Shown one piece after another: positions 57,288-64,000 of a DNA stretch of 64,000 bases. Source of the DNA: Nocardia amamiensis (GTDB lineage Bacteria; Actinomycetota; Actinomycetes; Mycobacteriales; Mycobacteriaceae); contig NZ_JADLQX010000002.1 of the NCBI RefSeq assembly GCF_015477605.1, positions 62,001 to 126,000 of the forward strand. The letters run 5' to 3'. The notes under the pieces were generated by a model. That model saw nothing but the letters and a program-made list of their open reading frames with translations. It was not told where the DNA came from and searched no databases. Positions within the stretch are counted from its first letter, which is position 1; each line of letters opens with the position of its first letter. Made by a program: the position numbers and the translations under genes.

Positions 57288-57500
57288 GCCCGCCTACCAT
57301 TGTTTTCCTCTGGCGGTGCTGGGCGCGTCGGGTGCCGTACCCGGCTTACCTTCCACAGTTGGTCACATCCCGTGGGCTTCCGGCGTGGTCAACCGGCGGT
57401 GGTTGCGTTCAGAAATCCCGGGTGAGGGCTTCGCGGAATCGAGGGTAGTCAAATGGTGGCTCTGTTTTGGTCCGAAGCCGCCATTTGACTCCGCTCGATG
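57288..57500 (+). repeat. Dispersed intergenic repeat, copy C
   Basis: Closely matches copy A from GCCCGCCTACCATTGT through CGGTGCTGGGCGCGTCG, GTGCCGTACCCGGCTTACC and CGTGGTCAACCGGC to the hairpin CGAGGGTAGTCAAATGG / CCATTTGACTCCGCTCGATG. Past its end, 57501-57773 is the leader region of rpsP, in which a TGGCACAATGG string near 57617 may be part of the promoter; no gene is seen there. Confidence 0.75.
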
Positions 57501-57773
57501 CTCCAGTCGGCGTCTGTGCCCCACGCTTGGGGTTGCGGCGGAAGAGCCCATGCTCGGGTATGGCGGGGGCGGCGAGGCGTGAACACGGGAACGCGATTTC
57601 TGGCGCGATCGTCCCGTCTGGCACAATGGACCACCGTCCTTCCGGACAAGTGTCAGCCCGTCTCCGGTTACGTACCGCGCGGCGGTCACACACTCGAAAA
57701 CGCAAAACCGGGCTCGCAGACCATGCGGGTCGCCGCATTGCGTCGTGACCAACCAACGAAAGGCAGATCAGCA

Positions 57774-58208
57774 GTGGCTGTTCGCATCAAGCTCACCCGC
57801 CTGGGCAAGATCCGCAACCCGCAGTACCGCGTCGTCGTCGCGGACGCCCGCACCCGCCGGGACGGCCGGGCCATCGAGTCCATCGGCAAGTACCACCCGA
57901 AGGAAGAGCCGTCGCTCATCGAGATCGACTCCGAGCGCGTGCAGTACTGGCTGGGTGTCGGCGCGCAGCCGACCGAGCCGGTTCTCCAGCTGCTGAAGAT
58001 CACCGGTGACTGGCAGAAGTTCAAGGGCATCGACGGCGCCGAGGGCACCCTGAAGGTCAAGCCGGCGAAGCCGTCGAAGCTGGATCTGTTCAACGCCGCG
58101 CTGGCCGCCGCCGACAACGAGCCGGTCGCCGAGGCGGTCACCCCCAAGAAGAAGGCCGCCAAGAAGGACGCCGAAGAGGGCGCCGAGGCAGCTGAGGCCG
58201 CCGAGTAA
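57774..58208 (+). CDS. rpsP: 30S ribosomal protein S16
   Basis: A 144-residue ribosomal protein. The conserved core is [41 protein letters not shown] ... [26 protein letters not shown] Lys/Ala/Glu-rich tail after residue 110 is longer than in E. coli but common in actinobacteria. GTG 57774 with AAAGGCAGA upstream is the start; the frame is open further upstream without homology. It heads the rpsP-khpA-rimM-trmD operon. Confidence 0.96.
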   Translation: MAVRIKLTRLGKIRNPQYRVVVADARTRRDGRAIESIGKYHPKEEPSLIEIDSERVQYWLGVGAQPTEPVLQLLKITGDWQKFKGIDGAEGTLKVKPAKPSKLDLFNAALAAADNEPVAEAVTPKKKAAKKDAEEGAEAAEAAE

Positions 58209-58450
58209 TGAGCGCCGTAGTCGCCGATGCCGTCGAGCACTTGGTGCGCGGCATCGTCGCCAACCCCGACGACGTCCGCGTCCATCTGATCACCGGTCGC
58301 CGCGGACGCACGGTCGAGGTGCACGTTCATCCCGATGACCTGGGCAAGGTGATCGGCCGCGGCGGACGCACCGCGACCGCGCTGCGCACCCTCGTCGCCG
58401 GTATCGGCGGCCGGGGCATCCGGGTCGACGTGGTCGACACCGACCAGTAG
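58208..58450 (+). CDS. khpA: KH-domain RNA-binding protein KhpA
   Basis: An 80-residue single KH-domain protein with the GXXG loop in HPDDLGKVIGRGGRTATALRTLV. In Gram-positive bacteria KhpA pairs with KhpB in RNA binding and affects cell growth. Its ATG shares one base with the rpsP stop codon, and rimM starts on the base after its own stop. Confidence 0.94.
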   Translation: MSAVVADAVEHLVRGIVANPDDVRVHLITGRRGRTVEVHVHPDDLGKVIGRGGRTATALRTLVAGIGGRGIRVDVVDTDQ

Positions 58451-58975
58451 ATGGAACTCGTCGTCGGACGGGTCGCCAAGGCGCACGGTGTGCGCGGCGA
58501 ACTTGTCGTCGAGGTGCGCACGGACGAGCCCGAGGAGCGGTTCGCGCCCGGCGCCACGCTGCGCGGCCGACTGCCGCGCACCGACGATGTCCGCGACTTC
58601 ACCGTGGAGTCGGCCCGGGAGCACTCGGGCCGGCTCCTGGTGTTTCTCGCCGGAGTCGCCGACCGCACCGCGGCGGACGCGCTGCGCGGCACGCTGCTGA
58701 TGGTCGACAGCGCGGATCTGCCTCCGTCGGAGGATCCGGACGAGTTCTACGACTACCAGCTGGAAGGGCTGGAGGTCCGGCTCACCGACGAGACCGTGGT
58801 CGGGTCCGTGCGCGAGGTGCTGCATTCCGCGGCGGGAGAGTTGCTCGCGGTGCGTGCCGCCGACGACGGGCGCGAGATCCTGATCCCGTTCGTCACCGCG
58901 ATCGTGCCCACCGTGTCGATCGCCGACGGTGTGATCGTCATCGATCCGCCCGAGGGCTTGCTCGACCCGGAATGA
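58451..58975 (+). CDS. rimM: Ribosome maturation factor RimM
   Basis: Assists 16S 3'-domain folding in 30S assembly. The 174 residues carry the start [33 protein letters not shown], the VAD(R)[13 protein letters not shown] segment and the PRC-barrel [15 protein letters not shown] ... ELLAVRA ... [14 protein letters not shown]. It directly follows khpA and is separated by 64 bases from trmD. Confidence 0.95.
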   Translation: MELVVGRVAKAHGVRGELVVEVRTDEPEERFAPGATLRGRLPRTDDVRDFTVESAREHSGRLLVFLAGVADRTAADALRGTLLMVDSADLPPSEDPDEFYDYQLEGLEVRLTDETVVGSVREVLHSAAGELLAVRAADDGREILIPFVTAIVPTVSIADGVIVIDPPEGLLDPE

Positions 58976-59039
58976 GGCGCTGGAGGACCCGATCGCGCGG
59001 CGCCCGCCCGGCTCGTGGCCGCGGCGACAGGAGACAGGC

Positions 59040-59747
59040 ATGAGAATCGACGTCGTCACCATCTTCCCCGAGTATCTGGAGCCGCTGCGCACGGCGCTGC
59101 TCGGCAAGGCGATCGACAAGGGGCTGATCTCCCTGACGGTGCACGACCTGCGCGGTTGGACGCATGACGTGCACAAGTCGGTGGACGACGCGCCCTACGG
59201 CGGCGGGCCCGGCATGGTCATGAAGCCGACCGTCTGGGGTGACGCGCTCGACGAGGTCTGCCCCGACGAGGCGCTGCTCGTCGTCCCCACGCCGGCTGGC
59301 GTGCCGTTCACCCAGGCCACCGCGCACCGCTGGGCCGCCGAGCAGCACCTCGTCTTCGCCTGCGGTCGCTACGAGGGCATCGACCAGCGCGTCTTCGACG
59401 ACGCCGCCCGCCGGGTGCGCGTCGAGGAGGTCAGCATCGGCGACTACGTGCTGATCGGCGGCGAGGCGGCGGTGCTGGTGATGACCGAGGCCGTGGTCCG
59501 GCTGCTGCCCGGCGTGCTCGGCAACCAGCAGTCCCACCAAGAGGATTCGTTCTCCGACGGACTGCTCGAAGGTCCCAGCTACACCCGCCCGGTCTCCTGG
59601 CGCGGACTCGAGGTCCCGCCGATCCTGCTCTCCGGCGACCACGCGAAGGTGGCGGCCTGGCGCCGCGAGCAATCCCTCGCCCGTACCCGCGAACGCCGCC
59701 CGGACCTGCTCGCCGATCACGACAGGGAGTCCGGACTCCAGTCGTAG
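59040..59747 (+). CDS. trmD: tRNA (guanine(37)-N1)-methyltransferase
   Basis: SPOUT methyltransferase that modifies G37 of tRNAs with CNN/G36 context, preventing frameshifting. The 235 residues show [16 protein letters not shown], the catalytic-loop region [15 protein letters not shown], and the trefoil knot: [46 protein letters not shown]. The distal part [19 protein letters not shown] is conserved. A GGAGACAGGC site precedes the ATG. Confidence 0.96.
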   Translation: MRIDVVTIFPEYLEPLRTALLGKAIDKGLISLTVHDLRGWTHDVHKSVDDAPYGGGPGMVMKPTVWGDALDEVCPDEALLVVPTPAGVPFTQATAHRWAAEQHLVFACGRYEGIDQRVFDDAARRVRVEEVSIGDYVLIGGEAAVLVMTEAVVRLLPGVLGNQQSHQEDSFSDGLLEGPSYTRPVSWRGLEVPPILLSGDHAKVAAWRREQSLARTRERRPDLLADHDRESGLQS

Positions 59748-59873
59748 GCGGAGTCGCCGGACGTCGACCTCACACTGAGCCGACGCCCGCCGGCACCCGT
59801 TTCGAACTGCACCATTGGGCGACCCAGCAGGGGGCACAGACGGTGCTGAGACATAAGACCCGCTGTCCGATTC

Positions 59874-60725
59874 TCACGGCAGCAGCCCGTGGCGGCGCGC
59901 CGCCACCACCGCCTCGTGCCGGGAATGGGCGTCCAGTTTCACCATCGCATTGCGGAGGTAGCTCTTCACGGTCTCCGGTCGGAGCGAGAGGCGTTGGGCC
60001 GCTTCCTGATTCGTGCAGCCAAGGGCTATCTGGGACAGCACGTCGAGTTCGCGGCGGGACAGCCGCGGACTGTCGGGGTGCGATTCGCCGACCAAGACGC
60101 GGGTGAGTCGTTCACACACCGCGTGCAGGCGTCCGCGCAACCGGTCGTCGTCGGCGGAGCGCGCCATGCCGCGGAGTTCGGCGTGGATGTCGCGGAGTTC
60201 CTCGGTGACGGCCGGCGCGGTACCGGCCGCCGGCGTGGCCAGCTCCAGCATCCGCACCCGGCGGTCGACTTCGTCGCGAATGGCGATCTCGGTAGCCAGG
60301 CGGCGACCGGCCTGGACGACGAGATCCGCGGTGCGATCACCCAGCGGCGCCGCGCCCCGGGTGGCGGCATAGAGCACCGCGCGGGAGCGCTGGTCCACGA
60401 CCACCGGGACCGCGAGCACGGACCGGATGCCTTCACCGGAGACCGGCCCGTCGTAGTCGGGGGTGATCGAGGACGACGTGCGGTAGTCCGCCACCACGGC
60501 GGGCCGCCCCGAATCCATCACCCGGCCGCCCAGCCCCGACGTGCGCACGACCGCCAACCCGCGCAGCCCGTTGGTGAGCGTGCCGACGAACTCCGACAGC
60601 AGCAGGGCGTCGCCGTGCACTTCGCCGCCGAAGGCCACCGGCACGCCCGCGGTGCTCGCCACCCAGCGGATCTCGGCACGTAACGCGTCGGCGTCGCGCG
60701 GACGCAGCAGCGCGGTGTGGGTCAC
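59874..60725 (-). CDS. GAF-LuxR family transcriptional regulator
   Basis: A 283-residue one-component regulator. Residues 20-160 look like a GAF sensor domain (GLRGLAVVRTSGLGGRVMDSGRPAVVADYRTS ... IRSVLAVPVVVDQRSRAVLYAATRG). A helical linker leads to a C-terminal LuxR helix-turn-helix: LSRRELDVLSQIALGCTNQEAAQRLSLRPETVKSYLRNAMVKLDAHSRHEAVVAARRHG. Start GTG 60725. It is divergent from two acyl-CoA ligase genes, which it probably controls; the 100-base gap contains an ACCCC-TTTTCG-GGGGT hairpin at 60734-60749. Confidence 0.85.
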   Translation of the reverse strand: MTHTALLRPRDADALRAEIRWVASTAGVPVAFGGEVHGDALLLSEFVGTLTNGLRGLAVVRTSGLGGRVMDSGRPAVVADYRTSSSITPDYDGPVSGEGIRSVLAVPVVVDQRSRAVLYAATRGAAPLGDRTADLVVQAGRRLATEIAIRDEVDRRVRMLELATPAAGTAPAVTEELRDIHAELRGMARSADDDRLRGRLHAVCERLTRVLVGESHPDSPRLSRRELDVLSQIALGCTNQEAAQRLSLRPETVKSYLRNAMVKLDAHSRHEAVVAARRHGLLP

Positions 60726-60825
60726 GGGGACTCACCCCTTTTCGGGGGTAGTGGCCGGCGGGATGTGACCCACATCCTATTGCACACCCGGGTGGAGCTG
60801 GATCACAGACAGAGGAGAACCGAAG

Positions 60826-62460
60826 ATGGGCACCGATACCGATCAGCGGGTGCGCGAGCTGCTGGACTGTTACGACCGCGCGGACGCGTCGGCGGCGGAC
60901 CTGCTGTGTGATCGGCACCCGGCCGACCGGGTGGCCTTCACGATCGTCGAGGCAGACCTGTCTTCGACCGACCTCACCTATGGCGAGCTGCGCGAACGCT
61001 CGGCCCGATTCGCCGCCGCACTCGCCGGACTCGGCGTCGAGCCGGGCGACCGGGTCGCCACGTTGATGGCGAAGTCGGCGGACCTGGTGGTGGCGCTGCT
61101 CGGCATCTGGCGCCGCGGTGCGGTACACGTCCCGCTGTTCACCGCGTTCGCACCGCCCGCCATCGCGCTGCGGCTGGATGCCGCCGAGGTCTCCCTCGTC
61201 GTCGCCGACTCGGATCAGGCGCCGAAACTGGCGCCAGGTCCGGATCTGCCCGCGGACCCGTCCTGGCGGCTGATCGTGTCGGGCGCCGAAATCCCGGACG
61301 TCGCGCTGCGGATGGCCGATCTGCTCGAGCGCCATTCGGCAACCCACCCGCAAGCTCGCCCGGTCGCGGTCGGCGGCGACGGCCTGCTGGTCCAGCTGTT
61401 CACCAGCGGCACCACCGGCACGCCCAAAGGCGTCCCGATTCCCCTGCGCGCGCTCGCCTCCTTCCACGCCTACCAGGAGTTCGCGCTGGACGTCCGGCCC
61501 GGCGACGTGTTCTGGAACGCCGCCGACCCGGGCTGGGCCTACGGCCTCTACTACGCCATCCTCGGCCCGCTGGCCACCGGCATCCGCAGCATCTTGCTGC
61601 ACGCGGGCTTCTCCGCTCCGCTGACCTGGCAGGTGCTGGAGACCTTCGGCGTAACCAATTTCGCGGCCGCGCCAACGGTGTATCGCGCGCTGCGCGCCGA
61701 AAGCGCCGCGCCGCCGGTGCACTCCCGGTTGCGTCGCGCCTCCTCGGCGGGCGAGCCGCTGACGCCCGAGGTCGTGGCCTGGTCGACGGAATACCTGGGC
61801 GTCGCGGTGCGCGACCACTACGGGCAGACCGAGCACGGCATGGTCATCTGCAATGCCTGGCACGAAGACCTCGACACCGAGACTCCCGCGGGCTCGATGG
61901 GGCGCACACTGCCGGGCTGGTCCTGCGCGGTCCTCGCCGAAGACGCCGACACCATCGCTCCCACCGGCGCATTGGGCCGGGTCGCCATCGACACTGAGCA
62001 CAGTCCGCTGCTGTGGTTCCTCGGCTACCTCGACGCCCCGGAACGCACCGCACAGCGCTACACCGCCGACGGCCGCTGGTATCTGACCGGCGATGCGGGC
62101 TCTCAGGACGCGGACGGCTTCTTCCACTTCTCCGCCCGCGACGACGACGTGATCATCATGGCGGGCTACCGCATCGGCCCGTTCGAAGTGGAGAGCGTCC
62201 TCCTGCTGCACGAGCAGGTCGCCGAGGCCGCCGTGGTCGGCATGCCGGACGACCTGCGCGGCGAGGTCCTGGAGGCGTTCGTCGTACTGCGCGACGGCGC
62301 CGAGGGCAGCCCCGAGCTGAAGTCCGAACTGCAGAGCTTGGTGAAACGGAAGTTCGCCGCGCACGCCTACCCGCGCAGAGTGCACTTCGTATCGAGCCTG
62401 CCGAAGACACCCAGTGGCAAGGTGCAGCGATTCGTGCTGCGGCAGGGAGGAATTCGGTGA
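60826..62460 (+). CDS. AMP-forming acyl-CoA synthetase
   Basis: A 544-residue ANL-superfamily ligase joining a carboxylic acid to CoA through an acyl-AMP. P-loop-like A3: [19 protein letters not shown]5 region: [16 protein letters not shown]8 hinge: [41 protein letters not shown]10: [15 protein letters not shown], with the catalytic Lys. The layout is nearest to acetyl/medium-chain synthetases of the Acs/Acsm group. AGAGGAGAACCGAAG precedes the ATG at 60826. It overlaps the next ligase gene by 1 base. Confidence 0.88.
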   Translation: MGTDTDQRVRELLDCYDRADASAADLLCDRHPADRVAFTIVEADLSSTDLTYGELRERSARFAAALAGLGVEPGDRVATLMAKSADLVVALLGIWRRGAVHVPLFTAFAPPAIALRLDAAEVSLVVADSDQAPKLAPGPDLPADPSWRLIVSGAEIPDVALRMADLLERHSATHPQARPVAVGGDGLLVQLFTSGTTGTPKGVPIPLRALASFHAYQEFALDVRPGDVFWNAADPGWAYGLYYAILGPLATGIRSILLHAGFSAPLTWQVLETFGVTNFAAAPTVYRALRAESAAPPVHSRLRRASSAGEPLTPEVVAWSTEYLGVAVRDHYGQTEHGMVICNAWHEDLDTETPAGSMGRTLPGWSCAVLAEDADTIAPTGALGRVAIDTEHSPLLWFLGYLDAPERTAQRYTADGRWYLTGDAGSQDADGFFHFSARDDDVIIMAGYRIGPFEVESVLLLHEQVAEAAVVGMPDDLRGEVLEAFVVLRDGAEGSPELKSELQSLVKRKFAAHAYPRRVHFVSSLPKTPSGKVQRFVLRQGGIR

Positions 62461-64000
62461 TGTCGTCGCACGAGCTGTCTCTGCCCAGCTACGCTTCCGG
62501 CGTTTCCGACGTCCCGCTGCTCGGCGACACCATCGGCGGCAACCTCGCCCGCACCGTCGCGGCGTTCCCGGATCGAGAAGCGCTGGTGGACCGTCCGTCC
62601 GGACGCCGCTGGAGCTACAGCGAACTCGGTGCGGCGGTCGACGCTCTGGCCAGTGGCCTCGCCGATCGCGGCATCGGCAAAGGGGACCGGGTCGGCATCT
62701 GGGCGCCGAACTGCGCGGAATGGTTTCTCGTGCAGTTCGCCACGGCGCGGATCGGCGCGATCCTGGTCAACATCAACCCGGCCTACCGCACCAGCGAACT
62801 GGAGTACGTGCTCCGTCAGGCAGGTGTGCGGATGCTCGTGGCGGCCGAGCGGTTCAAGTCCTCCGACTACGTCGCGATGATCGAGCAGGTACGACTGAAC
62901 TGTGTAGCGCTGGAGCAGGTTCTCATACTGGGCACGCCCGAGTGGGACGCGCTGACTCGCACCGTGATCGACGCCGACCGGCTCACGGCGCTCGCCGCGC
63001 TGCTGTCGACCGATGACCCGATCAACATCCAATACACCTCGGGCACAACCGGTTTTCCGAAGGGCGCCACGCTCAGCCACCACAACATCCTGAACAACGG
63101 TTATTTCGTCGGCGAGCTGTGCGGTTACACCGAACACGACCGGATCTGCGTTCCGGTGCCGTTCTATCACTGCTTCGGCATGGTGATGGGCAACCTCGCG
63201 AGCACGAGTCACGGTGCGGCCATCGTGATTCCGGCGCCATCCTTCGATCCGAAGGTGACTCTGGCCGCGGTCGAGGCCGAGCGCTGCACTTCCCTGTATG
63301 GCGTGCCGACGATGTTCATCGACATGCTCACCGAACTGGATTCGGTCACCATGGATCTGGCCGGCCTGCGCACCGGGATCATGGCCGGCTCGCCGTGCCC
63401 GGTCGAGGTGATGAAGCGGGTGATCGACCGGATGGGCATGGACGAGGTATGCATTTGTTACGGCATGACGGAGACCTCACCGGTCTCGACACAGACCCGC
63501 CGCGATGACAGCATCGACCGGCGTACCGCCACGGTCGGCCGGGTCGGGCCGCACCTGGAGGTCAAGATCATCGACCCCGCAACGGGTCTGACGGTGCCGC
63601 GCGGCGAACCCGGCGAGCTGTGTACCCGCGGCTACTCGGTGATGCTCGGCTATTGGGACAACCCGGATAAAACCGCCGAAGCGATAGACGCCGCCCGCTG
63701 GATGCACACCGGCGACATCGGCGTGATGGACGACGACGGATACCTGGCCATCACCGGACGGATCAAGGACATGGTGATCCGCGGCGGCGAGAACATCTAT
63801 CCGCGCGAGATCGAGGAATTCCTCTACACCCACCCCGACATCCTCGACGCCCAGGTGATCGGCGTGCCGGACCCGAAGTACGGCGAGGAGCTCATGGCGT
63901 GGATCCGGATGCGCGAGGGCGCAACGCCATTGGACGCGGCCGCGCTGCGTGAGTTCTGCACCGGCAAGCTGGCGCACTTCAAGATCCCGCGCTATGTGCA
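62460..64000 (+). CDS. AMP-forming acyl-CoA ligase (FadD-like), 3' end cut
   Basis: The frame runs from the ATG at 62460 to the window edge without a stop: 513 residues, lacking only about 30 of the usual 540-550. A3: [25 protein letters not shown]4/A5: [14 protein letters not shown] and [14 protein letters not shown]7/A8: [40 protein letters not shown]. The end [19 protein letters not shown] is just before the catalytic A10 Lys. It resembles mycobacterial FadD ligases for medium/long-chain acids. It is translationally coupled to the preceding ligase (stop/start overlap). Confidence 0.9.
   Translation, partial: MSSHELSLPSYASGVSDVPLLGDTIGGNLARTVAAFPDREALVDRPSGRRWSYSELGAAVDALASGLADRGIGKGDRVGIWAPNCAEWFLVQFATARIGAILVNINPAYRTSELEYVLRQAGVRMLVAAERFKSSDYVAMIEQVRLNCVALEQVLILGTPEWDALTRTVIDADRLTALAALLSTDDPINIQYTSGTTGFPKGATLSHHNILNNGYFVGELCGYTEHDRICVPVPFYHCFGMVMGNLASTSHGAAIVIPAPSFDPKVTLAAVEAERCTSLYGVPTMFIDMLTELDSVTMDLAGLRTGIMAGSPCPVEVMKRVIDRMGMDEVCICYGMTETSPVSTQTRRDDSIDRRTATVGRVGPHLEVKIIDPATGLTVPRGEPGELCTRGYSVMLGYWDNPDKTAEAIDAARWMHTGDIGVMDDDGYLAITGRIKDMVIRGGENIYPREIEEFLYTHPDILDAQVIGVPDPKYGEELMAWIRMREGATPLDAAALREFCTGKLAHFKIPRYV

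Noticed and set aside
57286..57582. 98-codon frame across repeat copy C
   Set aside because: The corresponding frames in copies A and B are shifted or differ, so the conservation is of nucleotides and not of protein.
60433..62385. 650-codon minus-strand frame opposite the acyl-CoA synthetase
   Set aside because: Antisense shadow of an ANL ligase whose motifs are complete on the plus strand.

Overview
The window reads as a stretch of chromosome from a high-GC mycolic-acid actinobacterium, most likely Nocardia or a close relative. The reasons are strongly GC-biased codon use, frequent GTG starts, a mycothiol-dependent dehydrogenase (mscR), a SepIVA/DivIVA-like septum protein, an F420-type oxidoreductase and a housekeeping gene order like that known from Mycobacterium: pyc, rsmD, coaD ... 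sepIVA, DUF177, rpmF, rnc, mutM ... osmC/acyP ... smc, ftsY, amtB, glnB, glnD, ffh, amidohydrolase ... rpsP, khpA, rimM, trmD. No rRNA, tRNA, CRISPR array, insertion sequence or prophage was recognised.

Layout. 1-4.3 kb: tail of a (methyl)citrate synthase, an NTF2-like protein, an internally deleted remnant gene, then metE on the minus strand behind a clear cobalamin riboswitch. 4.5-13.2 kb: pyruvate carboxylase, rsmD, coaD, a GtrA-like membrane protein, sepIVA, DUF177, rpmF, rnc and mutM. 13.3-24.2 kb is an accessory block: a RibD/DHFR-like reductase, a PHP phosphoesterase, a two-helix membrane protein carrying a PstS-like domain, a winged-helix protein, a GT4 glycosyltransferase overlapping a glycogen-debranching-type glucosidase, and a minus-strand trio of DUF350, a glutathionylspermidine-synthase-like ATP-grasp enzyme and a Gly-rich single-pass protein. 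24.2-25.0 kb: acyP and an OsmC protein.

25.1-33.7 kb is a complete potassium-uptake locus. kdpD and kdpE lie on the minus strand, and kdpF, kdpA, kdpB and kdpC on the plus strand, with two extra membrane microproteins around the divergent control region and a KdpC about 90 residues longer than usual. 33.9-38.3 kb: mscR with its metallo-hydrolase partner, a DUF1707 gene under a promoter with three operator-like palindromes, and an Arg-rich membrane protein. 38.7-54.1 kb: smc, a divergent NmrA/TetR pair, DUF2237, ftsY, the nitrogen module amtB-glnB and glnD, and ffh. 54.1-59.7 kb: amidohydrolase, LLM oxidoreductase, membrane-tethered methyltransferase and the rpsP-khpA-rimM-trmD operon. 59.9-64.0 kb: a GAF-LuxR regulator divergent from two acyl-CoA ligase genes, the second cut by the window edge.

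No single spectacular new system is obvious. The strongest leads are the glutathionylspermidine-synthase-like trio in a presumably glutathione-free organism, a family of about 200-bp hairpin-bearing intergenic repeats (three copies, two head-to-head upstream of rpsP), the triple-operator promoter of the DUF1707 gene, the kdp microproteins and Cys-containing KdpC insertion, and four exact copies of a 9-mer in the tetR locus.
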